A DNA stretch of 17,412 nucleotides from JBBDWJ01 sp040902925 (GCA_040902925.1 JBBDWJ010000243.1:1-17412), one strand, 5' to 3'; positions 7,323 through 15,645 are shown, counted from the first letter of the stretch. Program-made: numbers and translations. The notes: generated by a model from the sequence alone, not told the origin.

Positions 7323-7830
7323 GTGGGTTTCGAATCGTCGAATTGCATCAAGGTAGCACGCGCCGCTGGTTGGGGTAGGTATTGGCGGCTGGCCTGCGCC
7401 GAACTCAATGGCCTGTAGAGTAAGTGTTTTCAACACTCTCCGCAGCCAGCTTGGCCAGGAATCCCCCAGGTGTGGGAACTCCCAAAGGGAATGCCGATGA
7501 ACCTCAAGATGCTGCTTCCGGCAGCTTGGAGTGCAAGTTCCGGCACGTGTCACGATCTCGTTTTGCTCGGTACCTACACGAACACTCAGGTCCTTCCCCG
7601 ATAAGGAATGGCGCAGGTCCTTGCCCGGAAACGTGACCATTGGCCTATTGCCGGGAGCGGCTCGCGGATGCACACTAGGATGGGGAACGTCCCTCGGCAC
7701 AAGGGTGTTGTGGCCGCGCTAAGTGCGCAACCACACCGCTGTGGCGGGCGCCCGAAGTCCGCGCCGCAACCCTCGCGGCCGCACGGCCAGGATTCAGGGG
7801 CTCAAGCGCCCGGCACGCAGACTGAAGCTC
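7323..7830. other. Intergenic region between divergent methyltransferase and GGDEF genes
   Basis: About 500 bp with no convincing gene; it must hold both divergent promoters, but I cannot place either. Visible structure: a hairpin GCTGC-TTCCG-GCAGC (7511-7525); a 13-bp direct repeat, CAGGTCCTTCCCC (7587-7599) and CAGGTCCTTGCCC (7614-7626), with one mismatch; and a weak stem TGTGG...CCACA with an inner GCGC/GCGC at about 7709-7735. The repeat pair could be a regulator site. I looked for a c-di-GMP riboswitch consensus and did not recognise one. Confidence 0.5.
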
Positions 7831-9033
7831 ATGATTGAAGCGCCAAGTTCAGGTCTACCGGAATCGTTCTCGACAGCCCACATCGAGCGCTTGCGGACTA
7901 CCTACGCCCGCGTTCTGCCGCTAATCGGGATCTGGGTCGCTACTTTTCTGCATACGGATTGGAGCCGGGATCCCTGGGGCGTTGTCGCCAACGGTTGGAT
8001 CACGGTGACCTTGTTCGCGGCCTGGGCTGTTTTGCGCTGGTCGAAGCAGACTCTGCCGATCCTGCGGGGCACGCTGTGGCTGGCGTTCGCGGGCTTCTGC
8101 GCCGGCGTCTTCGTTGACCACAATGGAGGCGCTCACGCCGCGCTGGACGCACCCGCGGGCGGCGAAGACTATGGTCTGGCCCTGCTCATCATTGCGGCCC
8201 ATACGCTCTACGCCCCCACCGGCGCCCGGCTCGTCGCCATTTTCCTTTGGCTCGGCTCGGCGGCTACGGCGTTCGCCGGATTCGCCACCGCCTGGTTCTA
8301 CGGCAGAGCGATTCCTGACGTGACCGGCGATGTGTTGCGCTTCGCGCTGGCTGGAGCGATCGCCGTCAGCTTGCTCGACATATTTACGCGGCTCAGTGGC
8401 CTGCAAATTCGTTCCACCGTCCAGAATTCTCTGCTCAAGCGATACGCGCTCACCGATTCGCTCACCGAGCTGCCCAACCGCCGGGCCTTTCAAGCGTCGT
8501 GCGAAAAAGAGTTCGCGCCGGCCTCTCAAGCCGGCCGCCCGGTGAGTCTCATCGTGCTCGATATCGACCGCTTCAAGCAGATCAACGACGAGCACGGGCA
8601 TGAGGCCGGGGACCGCGTGCTGCAACAGCTTGCACAGGTCGTGCGTTCCGTCATCCGTCCCACGGACTATCCGGTCCGCTGGGGAGGGGATGAATTTGCG
8701 GTCCTGCTTCCGGACTCGCATTTGAGTCATGCCCGGTTGATGGCTGAAAGAATCCGCCTCACTGTCGAGTCGTTTCCCTTCGACACCGGAACGGTGACGG
8801 TGAGCATTGGTACGGCCCAACTGTCGGGCGACAACTCGTTCGGCTCTCTGTTTCGCCGCGCCGACAAGGCGCTCTATCAGGCCAAGGGCCTTGGCCGTAA
8901 CCGCATCGAGATCGATCAGACCGATTCCGAGCACGCCGCGTCTGTCGAGCGGCTGCGGCTGGCGCTGCACGAGGATCAAGAGCTTCCCAGCGAAGCAAAG
9001 CCCGCCGGGACCCCGCCATCAGCGGCCGCCTAA
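7831..9033 (+). CDS. Membrane-bound diguanylate cyclase (GGDEF domain)
   Basis: A 400-aa protein from the ATG at 7831. The N-terminal half has about six hydrophobic segments (for example VLPLIGIWVATFL, WITVTLFAAWAVL, LALLIIAAHTLYA and LRFALAGAIAVSLLDIF) and ends in a linker at about residues 195-215. The C-terminal GGDEF domain starts near LTDSLTELPNRRAF, contains the metal-binding VLDIDRFKQINDEHGH, and carries the intact signature GGDEF at 285-289. An RPTD at 276-279, five residues upstream, is a canonical inhibitory I-site. It should therefore make c-di-GMP from two GTP and be product-inhibited. The input signal read by the membrane part is unknown. An in-frame ATG at 7723 would add 36 Arg-rich residues that look non-coding. 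It converges with the acyl-CoA dehydrogenase gene. Confidence 0.93.
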   Translation: MIEAPSSGLPESFSTAHIERLRTTYARVLPLIGIWVATFLHTDWSRDPWGVVANGWITVTLFAAWAVLRWSKQTLPILRGTLWLAFAGFCAGVFVDHNGGAHAALDAPAGGEDYGLALLIIAAHTLYAPTGARLVAIFLWLGSAATAFAGFATAWFYGRAIPDVTGDVLRFALAGAIAVSLLDIFTRLSGLQIRSTVQNSLLKRYALTDSLTELPNRRAFQASCEKEFAPASQAGRPVSLIVLDIDRFKQINDEHGHEAGDRVLQQLAQVVRSVIRPTDYPVRWGGDEFAVLLPDSHLSHARLMAERIRLTVESFPFDTGTVTVSIGTAQLSGDNSFGSLFRRADKALYQAKGLGRNRIEIDQTDSEHAASVERLRLALHEDQELPSEAKPAGTPPSAAA

Positions 9034-9068
9034 GATTCTCCGCGGCTCTTGACTAACCCCGGGCTTGC

Positions 9069-9091
9069 GTCGGCGGGCTGAGTCCGCCGGC
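9069..9091. terminator. Possible bidirectional terminator hairpin between convergent genes
   Basis: The arms GTCGGCGG and CCGCCGGC form an 8-bp stem with one wobble around a 7-nt loop. It lies in the 71-bp gap between the stop codons of the GGDEF and acyl-CoA dehydrogenase genes. There is no T-run on either side, so it is at best a weak or Rho-assisted terminator. Confidence 0.4.
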
Positions 9092-9104
9092 CTAGCGGCT
9101 GTTT

Positions 9105-10235
9105 TCAAGCCAGCAGACTCCGGGCGATGATGTTGCGCTGGATCTGGTTGGTTCCTTCGTAGATTTGCGTAATCTTGGCGTCGCGGTAGAGGCGCTCCAC
9201 CTCTTGGCCTCGAATATAGCCGCTGCCGCCGAAAATCTGAACGGCGTTGGAAGTGTGCTGGACCGCGGCGTCACTCGCAAAGCATTTCGCGATCGAGCAC
9301 TGCATGGTCGCCCGCCGGCCGGCATCATACTCTACGGCTGCGGACCAGGTCAGCAAGCGCGCGGCTCGCGTGTCTTTGGCCATGTCGGCGAGCATCCATT
9401 GCACGCCCTGAAATTCGGCGATGGGTTTGCTGAATTGCTTGCGCGTCTTGGCGTAGTCGACCGCGGCGTCGAGAGCTGCTTGCAGAATGCCGACCGCCAG
9501 AGCCGCAATCCCGATGCGGCCCTTGTCGAGCGCGCTCATCATCATTGGGAATCCGCGATTCTCCTCACCGAGCAGCGCTTCCTGGGGCAGTTCTACATTG
9601 TCGAAATGAAGCGCCCCCACCTGGGACGCGCGCTGCCCCATTTTGCGCTCTTTGCGGCCCGCCGATACACCCGGCAGGTTGCGGTCGGCGACGAAAACGC
9701 TCATGCCGTGCTTGCCGCGCTCTTTGTCGGTTCGCGCCAGCAAAATGGCGTAGTCGCAAACCGGCGCGTTGTGAATCCAGATCTTTTCGCCGTTGAGACG
9801 CCAACCTCCAGCCGTGCGCTCGGCCGTCGTCGTGATGGCCGAGACGTCGGAACCGGCGCCGGGTTCTGTGATGGCATAGGCGCCGCGCTTCTGAGCTTGA
9901 AGGGTCGGTGCCAGGTAGCGCTGCTTTTGGAGCGTCGTCCCGTATTGGCTCAGCAGCGTGGCGAGCAGCTCGACGAGCCCGCATTGGTCCGCAACTGACG
10001 AGTAGCCGCGCGAAAGCTCTTCCATGACCAGCGCGTACGAAAGTGTGTCGAGCCCCGCGCCGCCATCGTCCTCCGGCGTCGTAATGCCGAACAGGCCGAG
10101 CTCGGCCATACGCTGGTAAATCTCTTCGGGAAACCGCTCGCGCTCGTCGAGATCCTCTGCCGCGGGACGGATCTGTTCATCCGCGAAACGCGCGGCCGTC
10201 TCGCGGACTTGGTTTTGTTCCAGAGAAAGGATCAT
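9105..10235 (-). CDS. Acyl-CoA dehydrogenase (FAD-dependent)
   Basis: A 376-aa enzyme of the usual length for short/medium-chain acyl-CoA dehydrogenases. It oxidises an acyl-CoA to the 2-enoyl-CoA and passes electrons to ETF. Visible landmarks: the N-terminal helical domain (QIRPAAEDLDERERFPEEIY); the flavin-site motif ITEPGAGSD at residues 122-130; the middle beta domain (LNGEKIWIHNA); the substrate/FAD segment KTRKQFSKPIAEFQGVQWMLADM; and the C-terminal IYEGTNQIQRNIIAR, in which Glu360 is the expected catalytic base. The ATG at 10235 gives a standard N-terminus, though no strong ribosome binding site is visible. It lies 103 bp downstream of the class III aminotransferase gene on the same strand and may share its transcript, which suggests degradation of an amino or omega-amino acid. 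The exact acyl substrate cannot be read from sequence. Confidence 0.95.
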   Translation of the reverse strand: MILSLEQNQVRETAARFADEQIRPAAEDLDERERFPEEIYQRMAELGLFGITTPEDDGGAGLDTLSYALVMEELSRGYSSVADQCGLVELLATLLSQYGTTLQKQRYLAPTLQAQKRGAYAITEPGAGSDVSAITTTAERTAGGWRLNGEKIWIHNAPVCDYAILLARTDKERGKHGMSVFVADRNLPGVSAGRKERKMGQRASQVGALHFDNVELPQEALLGEENRGFPMMMSALDKGRIGIAALAVGILQAALDAAVDYAKTRKQFSKPIAEFQGVQWMLADMAKDTRAARLLTWSAAVEYDAGRRATMQCSIAKCFASDAAVQHTSNAVQIFGGSGYIRGQEVERLYRDAKITQIYEGTNQIQRNIIARSLLA

Positions 10236-10338
10236 GGAATTGCGCAGTGAGGACCTGTACTCGCGCCGGGCATGTACTCGCCGGGAACCTCTTCATCGCT
10301 CGCGGCGCAGCAGCCAGCACGATGGCCGCAGCGTGTTG

Positions 10339-11706
10339 TCAAACCAGGTTGCGCGTCCGCGCCACTTCAGTGATAGCTTGCGCCGCCACCTTCACGGTTC
10401 GGTCGAGAGCCGGTCGCGGGGCGATCAGCGGCGGCGCCAGCTCGAACGCCGTTCCGATGGCGTTGACCAGCACGCCGAGCTCACGCATGCGCCGCACCAC
10501 GGCGGCTACCGTGTCGTCGGTGAATGCGGCCTTGGTTTTCTTGTCGGCGGTGAAGTCGACGGCAAGCCACATGCCCAATCCTCGAACCTGTCCGACGATG
10601 GGATGTGTTTCCAATTCCATCTTCAAGGCATCGAGGAAATACGCGCCGTTTTCCTTCGCTTGAGCAACCAGGTTTTCGCGTTCGTAGATGGCGAGGCACG
10701 CATTCGCGGCCGCGACGGCTCCCAGGTGTCCGCCGAAGGTGTGCAGGTGAAGGAAAATGTCGAGGGCTCCGGCGATCTCAGGAGTCGTCATCACCGCGCC
10801 CATCGGGGCGTACCCCGCCGTCATCGCTTTGGCCAGCGTGATGATGTCGGGCTCGATTCCGAAATGCTGGATGGCGAACCATTCGCCGGTCCGGCCGAAG
10901 CCGGTGATCACCTCGTCGGCGATGAAAACGACCTCGTATCTGCGGCAGATCTCCTGCACGCGCTGCAAATAACTGCGCGGGGGAATCTGTACCCCGTTGG
11001 CCTGCATGATTGGCTCGGCGATAAAAGCCGCGACGTATTCCGGACCCTCGTGCTGGATCTGCTGCTCGAGATAGTCGGCGCAGAAATCGGCGTAGGCTTC
11101 CTCCTCCATGCCAAACGGATTGCGATAGCAGGTCGGCGCGGGAATGTGGGAATGCCCCGGCACGGCGGGTTCGGATATATGCCTCATGTCGAGCCAGTCG
11201 CTCGCGCTGAGCGCTCCCATCGTGGCGCCATGATAAGCGCACCACCGCGAGATGATCTTGCGCGCGTGAGGCTTCGATCCGTGGCTTCGCTGGTACTGCC
11301 TGGCGAGCTTGAAGGCGGTTTCCACGGCTTCGGAGCCGCCGCTGAGAAACATCGTTTTCGAGAGTCGCCCTGGCGCCAGTCGAGCGAGCGTCGTGGCGAG
11401 CCGCACGGTCGGTTCCGACAAGTTGTTGCGTGTGCCGATGTAGTGGAGCGTGGCGAGCTGCTCGCCGACCGCGCGCGCAACTTCCTGATTCCCGTAACCC
11501 AACGTATTGGCCCGCGTGTGCGCCGAAATCATGTCGACGTAGGTTTTGCCCTTGCTGTCAAACAGCTCGATACCACTGCCATGCGTATAAACTTGCAGGC
11601 TGTCTTCGTTAAGCCCCCGCGCCGGCGTCATCGGAAGCAGGCAGTACTCGAGCGCATCGCGCGCCAGATCGCGAGTCTCCGTCGGAATTGTTTGGGGATC
11701 GGCCAT
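10339..11706 (-). CDS. Class III (omega) aminotransferase, PLP-dependent
   Basis: A 455-aa protein of typical length. The phosphate-binding SGGSEAVETA is at residues 122-131, the cofactor Asp264 is in FIADEVITGFGRTG, and the Schiff-base Lys293 is in TLAKAMTAGYAPMGAV. These, and the N-terminal VYTHGSGIELFDSKGKTYVDMIS, place it in the class III/beta-alanine or taurine-pyruvate type group. It should move an omega- or alpha-amino group to a keto acid such as pyruvate. I chose the ATG at 11706 because it has a good ribosome binding site (AAGGA at 11713-11717, 6 nt spacing). The frame is open to 11835, but that stretch runs through a REP-like repeat. The downstream acyl-CoA dehydrogenase suggests an amino-acid or polyamine degradation unit; the specific substrate is inference. 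Confidence 0.92.
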   Translation of the reverse strand: MADPQTIPTETRDLARDALEYCLLPMTPARGLNEDSLQVYTHGSGIELFDSKGKTYVDMISAHTRANTLGYGNQEVARAVGEQLATLHYIGTRNNLSEPTVRLATTLARLAPGRLSKTMFLSGGSEAVETAFKLARQYQRSHGSKPHARKIISRWCAYHGATMGALSASDWLDMRHISEPAVPGHSHIPAPTCYRNPFGMEEEAYADFCADYLEQQIQHEGPEYVAAFIAEPIMQANGVQIPPRSYLQRVQEICRRYEVVFIADEVITGFGRTGEWFAIQHFGIEPDIITLAKAMTAGYAPMGAVMTTPEIAGALDIFLHLHTFGGHLGAVAAANACLAIYERENLVAQAKENGAYFLDALKMELETHPIVGQVRGLGMWLAVDFTADKKTKAAFTDDTVAAVVRRMRELGVLVNAIGTAFELAPPLIAPRPALDRTVKVAAQAITEVARTRNLV

Positions 11707-11803
11707 CGTTTGTCCTTGCTGTCGAGTAAGGCGGTAATTAGCGCCGACGTTGCTCTGCTGTTCGCGCGCTTTGACCATCGTAAAGATGCTTCGTCCGCGG
11801 AAA

Positions 11804-11844
11804 ATCGCCGCAGGCGATCCGAGCCCTACCCGCAAGGGTGGGGC
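11804..11844 (+). repeat. REP-like double-hairpin element, copy 3
   Basis: Same 41-bp architecture as copies 1 and 2: ATCGCC-GCA-GGCGAT, spacer CCGA, stem GCCCTACCC, loop GCAA, arm GGGTGGGGC. Unlike the others it is followed by CGCTTTTT, so on the plus strand the second hairpin plus T-run looks like an intrinsic terminator. It lies about 100 bp upstream of the aminotransferase start and 134 bp past the GT-C gene stop. The plus-strand terminator would oppose antisense transcription into the glycosyltransferase operon, but no plus-strand gene feeds it. Confidence 0.85.
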
Positions 11845-11977
11845 CGCTTTTTCAGAGCGTTCGATGCGCGGACGTTGGCGCAGCTTTCGGTGAACACTTA
11901 CTAAAACCTCGATTGTAGCGCGCCGGCCGGAAACGCCTGGACGCGAAACGCAAGCCCAATCCAGATCAGGATAGGGA

Positions 11978-14008
11978 TCAGCTCGGCAAACGCCGCCGTA
12001 CCCCCGCCACCCAAAGCGCCAGCACGCACAATACCGACAGCGCCGTCAGCACGCGCCCGATCAGGTTCTCCAGCGGCAGCTCGAATTGCATCCGGATTTC
12101 TTGCTCGCCTGGCGGCGCATCGACCAGCATCTGTCCCAGCACGTCTTCGCGGATCTGCAGTTCGGTTTCGCCGAGATAGGCGTGCCACGCCGGGTCGTAG
12201 CTTTCCTGAACAAGCAGCAGTTGGCCGGACTCGAATGCGGCGCTGAGCAGCATCGTTTCAGGACCCCGCCACTGTTGCGTCACCGGGGAGTCAGGGCCTT
12301 GCTCGATAGCCTGCACGTACGCCTGCAAGCGGTCGCGGTACCAACCCTCGCTGACCGGCAGTAGCTGCTCGACCACCGCGCGTTCGACGACTCGCGCGCG
12401 GGCCGCAAAGCGCCTCGGGACTTCGTAAATCACATCCCCGGCTCCGTTGTCGTGTAACACCGGCAGCACCCCGTCGAACTTGCGCGGGTCGACAAGCGTC
12501 GGGTAGACGTCCTGCGAGGTTTTGTCGCTGACGATGGTGGCTCCGACGCCGAACGCCAGCATCCATTCCTTGGCCCATTCGCCCGCTTCGGCGGAGCGCA
12601 GGTTCCACTCGACGGCATTCAGCGTCTGGTTCAGCGTGCCCTGGTGCGAGCCGCCGGTGAGCTGCGGCAGATCGTGCCAGACGTTGTACCAGAAACGGAT
12701 CGAGCCTTCGACATACGTGCGGACATCGGGGCGGTTTTGCGCCATCCACTGCGAGAGGCGGTATTCAACGCGCTGCTCGAAATGGACGTCTTCAACATAA
12801 AGCCGCCAGGCGTTCCTGACGTAGTGGTGGGAAAACAACAGCGGCGCGAACGCCAGGGCCGCGGCGGCGGCGTGCAACAGCCGGGTTTGACTGGGCATGC
12901 GCAGCGAGACGCGGGCGGCGAGCTGGCGGCAGATTTCAAACCAGGCCAGAATAAGCACGATGTCGAGCTCGGGGACGAAGCGCATGGCGCTTCCGAACAC
13001 TCGCAGCCCGAGCCATGCGTCGCCAAGCACCGCCAGGACGAACACGAGCGTCGCGCCGCTGATGAAGATCGGGTAGGTCAGGTCGCGGCGGAAGCGGCCA
13101 AAAATATAGGAGACCACCAGAAACACGGCCGTGATTGCGAAAAAAATCGCCACGTGAAAGCTTTCGCCGCTGGCCCCGACGGTAGCGAGGTTGGCGGTCG
13201 TCTCACGCAGGTAGGAGGGCGTCAGCCACACCGCCGTCAGCCCGTAGGCCAGCACGGGAATGGCCGCGGCCCACAGCCAGGCCTGGTGTTCCTGGTGGGT
13301 GACCCAGACGCTCCACACCAGCAGCGGATAGAAAATAGCTAGCGCCACCGCTCCGTAGAAATTGTTCGAGACCACGAGCGCGCATAGCACCGCTGAAGTG
13401 CTCAAGGCCGCGAGATTGCGGCGTGTCATCGCCCAATAGGCGAAACCCAGCGCGAGAGGGATCACGCACAGAGCGCTGATGTGCGGGCCTTCTCCCCAGC
13501 GCTCGAGGGCGCTGAGCCGCTGCGGCGCGGAATACACCGCGAGCGCGTCGATGCGGATCAGCTCCAACGCGTGAAAGGAAGGCGACACCAGGACGTTGGT
13601 GATCGCTACGCCCCAGGCCATTGCGCGCGACCCGCTGACCGCTCGCACCAGCACGTACAGGCTCGCCGTGCCCAGGCAATAGAAAAGCCCGACATAGACG
13701 TGGTAGGCCTGCGGCAGCGGCAGCGAGAACAGCATCGAGAAAATCGCGGTTCCGTAGGAAAGCGCGGGCGGGTAGATGTAGTCGAAGCGCGTCCCGCAGT
13801 ACCACAGGGGCTGCCATTGCGGATGCGGCCAATACTCGACGAGGTAGCGCGCGTGCGCGATAAATGTGGATTCGATCGAGCCCCAGTTGTGGTAAACGAG
13901 GCCGAACAGCGGCCAGATCAGCAGCGCCGTCAGCGCGTACAGCGCGAGCCCGTCGGCAAGAAAACTTCGAACGCGAACCGGCGGCGGGCTGGGCGGGCGG
14001 GAAGACAC
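11978..14008 (-). CDS. Large polytopic membrane protein, GT-C glycosyltransferase-like
   Basis: A 676-aa inner-membrane protein. A Pro/Arg-rich cytoplasmic N-terminus precedes about 10-12 hydrophobic segments over residues 15-400 (for example GLALYALTALLIWPLFGLV, VYVGLFYCLGTASLYVLV, LAYGLTAVWLTPSYL, VAIFFAITAVFLVVSYIFG). A soluble domain of about 220 residues follows, and the protein closes with one more membrane helix (VLTALSVLCVLALWVAG) and RRRLPS. The early luminal WPHPQWQPLWYCG...YIYPPALSY resembles the N-terminal loop of GT-C/PTPS-related membrane proteins that use polyprenyl-linked sugars. The late WHAYLGETELQI with DAPPGEQEI recalls YfhO-type C-terminal domains. The start is 11 bp after the GT2 gene stop, so the two are co-transcribed and probably act in one glycosylation path, with the GT2 making the lipid-linked donor. 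I cannot see a definite catalytic Asp, so enzymatic activity is inferred. Confidence 0.75.
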   Translation of the reverse strand: MSSRPPSPPPVRVRSFLADGLALYALTALLIWPLFGLVYHNWGSIESTFIAHARYLVEYWPHPQWQPLWYCGTRFDYIYPPALSYGTAIFSMLFSLPLPQAYHVYVGLFYCLGTASLYVLVRAVSGSRAMAWGVAITNVLVSPSFHALELIRIDALAVYSAPQRLSALERWGEGPHISALCVIPLALGFAYWAMTRRNLAALSTSAVLCALVVSNNFYGAVALAIFYPLLVWSVWVTHQEHQAWLWAAAIPVLAYGLTAVWLTPSYLRETTANLATVGASGESFHVAIFFAITAVFLVVSYIFGRFRRDLTYPIFISGATLVFVLAVLGDAWLGLRVFGSAMRFVPELDIVLILAWFEICRQLAARVSLRMPSQTRLLHAAAAALAFAPLLFSHHYVRNAWRLYVEDVHFEQRVEYRLSQWMAQNRPDVRTYVEGSIRFWYNVWHDLPQLTGGSHQGTLNQTLNAVEWNLRSAEAGEWAKEWMLAFGVGATIVSDKTSQDVYPTLVDPRKFDGVLPVLHDNGAGDVIYEVPRRFAARARVVERAVVEQLLPVSEGWYRDRLQAYVQAIEQGPDSPVTQQWRGPETMLLSAAFESGQLLLVQESYDPAWHAYLGETELQIREDVLGQMLVDAPPGEQEIRMQFELPLENLIGRVLTALSVLCVLALWVAGVRRRLPS

Positions 14009-14019
14009 GATGGCGGGCT

Positions 14020-14844
14020 TCAGGGGATTTGGCGCGGCGGCTTGGCGTACTCGCCGCCGGCCGCCGCCGCGGCAGCTTCTCCGTGGTAGCGCCGCGCCAG
14101 GCTATCGAACTGCCGCTGGCGGCGAACTCCGGCGCGGTGCAGGCAAAACCGCGTCAGCAGCCAAAGAATTTCGAGACCGTAACGCGTGCTTTGCCAGAAC
14201 GACGCCGACGAGGCTTCGGCGAAATAACGCGTCGGCACGGGCACCTCGGTGATGCGGAATTCCAGCTCCACCATCTGCGCCATGATTTCCTGATCGAAGA
14301 TAAAGCGGTCGGAATTCATCTCGAGATTCACGGATTCGAGCGCCGCGCGGCGAAATGCGCGGTACCCGGTGTGGTATTCCGACATCCGCAGGCCGAAAGC
14401 GAGGTTTTCGATCCCGGTAAGAAAACGATTGGCGAAATATTTCCACCACGGCATGCCCTGCTTCATGGGGCTGCTGCCGAGCAGGCGCGATCCGAGCACG
14501 ACGTCGGCCTGGCCCTGCTGGATCGGCGCGATGACTTCCGGCACCAGCTTGGGGTCGTACTGATAATCGGGGTGCACCATCACCACGATGTCGGCGCCGC
14601 CTTTAAGCGCCTCGCGGTAACAGGTTTTTTGATTCGCCCCGTAGCCGTAATTGCGGTTGTGGATGAAGACTTCCAACCCCAGCTCGCGGGCGATCTTCAC
14701 CGTATCGTCGGAGCTGCCGTCGTCCACCAGAATGACGCTGTCGATGACGTCGCTCGGCAGGTCGCTGTAGGTCATCCGCAGCGTCTTGGCGGCGTTGAAC
14801 GCCGGCATGACGACTACGATTTTGGGCCTCGGCTGATCAGCCAT
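14020..14844 (-). CDS. Family 2 glycosyltransferase, DPM1/polyprenyl-phosphate sugar transferase type
   Basis: A 274-aa GT-A fold enzyme. The N-terminal KIVVVMPAFNAAKTL (residues 8-22) is the first strand and nucleotide site, DDGSSDDT is at 41-48, and MVHPDYQYDP contains the metal-binding acidic cluster. GSRLLG and YHTGYRAFRR are typical of the dolichyl/polyprenyl-phosphate mannosyl- or glucosyltransferase group. No membrane helix is evident beyond a possible amphipathic C-terminus. It should transfer a sugar from a nucleotide to polyprenyl phosphate at the inner face of the membrane. The ATG at 14844 follows the methyltransferase stop by one base and has GGCGGA as ribosome binding site; an upstream in-frame ATG at 14889 would overlap that gene and is less likely. 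It is the middle gene of a three-gene operon. Confidence 0.9.
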   Translation of the reverse strand: MADQPRPKIVVVMPAFNAAKTLRMTYSDLPSDVIDSVILVDDGSSDDTVKIARELGLEVFIHNRNYGYGANQKTCYREALKGGADIVVMVHPDYQYDPKLVPEVIAPIQQGQADVVLGSRLLGSSPMKQGMPWWKYFANRFLTGIENLAFGLRMSEYHTGYRAFRRAALESVNLEMNSDRFIFDQEIMAQMVELEFRITEVPVPTRYFAEASSASFWQSTRYGLEILWLLTRFCLHRAGVRRQRQFDSLARRYHGEAAAAAAGGEYAKPPRQIP

Positions 14845-14845
14845 T

Positions 14846-15553
14846 CTATTTTCCGCCGGGGCGCGCCAGGACGACCAACTGGTAGGCAAACATCGTTTTC
14901 CAAAGACGCCCCAACTCGTAGCTTAGCCGTTCCAGCGCCCTGACAGCAATGTGGCTTGAGCCGGCGCCCCAGGCCAGTCCGAACGGCACAGTGGTCGGCG
15001 CGGCGCTGGTGATATCGAGGCCCGCGGCTTGAAACAATTCGCGCCAGCCGTCCCAGGTATAAAAATGCAGGTGGGTTCGATCGAAAAGGCCGCGGTCGTC
15101 GGCGGGAAACCGGCCGCTCAGGACCGTCAGGCGGAAGTACCAATGGCCGCTGTTTGGCAGGGACGCGACGAGTTGGCCTCCGGGGGCCAGTTGCTCGCCG
15201 AGCCACCGTAGCGTCGTTTGGGGAGCGCGCAAGTGCTCGAGCACATCGCCGCAGACGATGAACGAAAACGGCGCTGAGAACTGCGGCTGATCGAGATCGA
15301 GGTCGGCTTCCCGGACCTCCACGCCCTCAGGAAAAGCGGCCGCGACACTGCCGGGAGCAGCCAGGCAAACCACCTGGTACCCGCGCTCCTTCAGGATGCG
15401 GCTGAGGAATCCCTCGCCGCCGCCTACATCGAGAACCCGGCGCCCTTCTCCTGGGGGGGGGAAATGCTCCAACAGCAGGCTGTGGCTGCTATACGGCCCA
15501 GGCTTGAACTGATAGGGAGAAGCCGATTGATGGACAGCGCCCGTTGAGTCCAT
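14846..15553 (-). CDS. SAM-dependent methyltransferase of the glycosylation operon
   Basis: A 235-aa class I methyltransferase. Motif I is VLDVGGGEG at residues 40-48, followed by the second acidic strand (EVREADLDLDQP), the motif FIVCGDVLEHLR and then QLAPGGQLVASLPNSGHWYFR. This is the usual order for Methyltransf_23/UbiE-like enzymes that modify sugars or lipids. It is the first gene of the operon with the GT2 and GT-C genes. The codons for Pro32-Pro34 hold nine consecutive C on the coding strand (15453-15461), a slippage-prone tract just before the catalytic core. The sequence as given is in frame. No clear ribosome binding site precedes the ATG at 15553. Confidence 0.88.
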   Translation of the reverse strand: MDSTGAVHQSASPYQFKPGPYSSHSLLLEHFPPPGEGRRVLDVGGGEGFLSRILKERGYQVVCLAAPGSVAAAFPEGVEVREADLDLDQPQFSAPFSFIVCGDVLEHLRAPQTTLRWLGEQLAPGGQLVASLPNSGHWYFRLTVLSGRFPADDRGLFDRTHLHFYTWDGWRELFQAAGLDITSAAPTTVPFGLAWGAGSSHIAVRALERLSYELGRLWKTMFAYQLVVLARPGGK

Positions 15554-15645
15554 GGAAGAAATTCAAGGCAGGTTTGAGAGCCGTTATGGTAGCACGGCAC
15601 GGGGAACGCAAAACCCAACCTCGCTAAAATCTTGGGCTTGGCCGG

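Noticed and set aside
7323..7700. N-terminal extension of the methyltransferase (start at 7700)
   Set aside because: The extra 126 residues show no domain character and would leave almost no promoter space. The ATG at 7322 gives a normal N-terminus.
7323..7830. c-di-GMP riboswitch upstream of the GGDEF gene
   Set aside because: I looked for the conserved GEMM-type core and paired stems and could not match them.
11707..11835. Upstream start for the aminotransferase at 11835
   Set aside because: The added codons read into the REP-like element. The ATG at 11706 has a clear AAGGA ribosome binding site.
10234..11904. 556-codon plus-strand frame opposite the aminotransferase gene
   Set aside because: The opposite strand encodes a textbook class III aminotransferase. 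This frame is Arg-rich and passes through the REP-like repeat.
11901..12188. Alternative hydrophobic C-terminus for the GT-C-like protein in another frame
   Set aside because: The frame has a hydrophobic stretch (LIPILIWIGLAF), but the main frame already closes with a membrane helix and RRRLPS. No break in the upstream frame suggests a shift.
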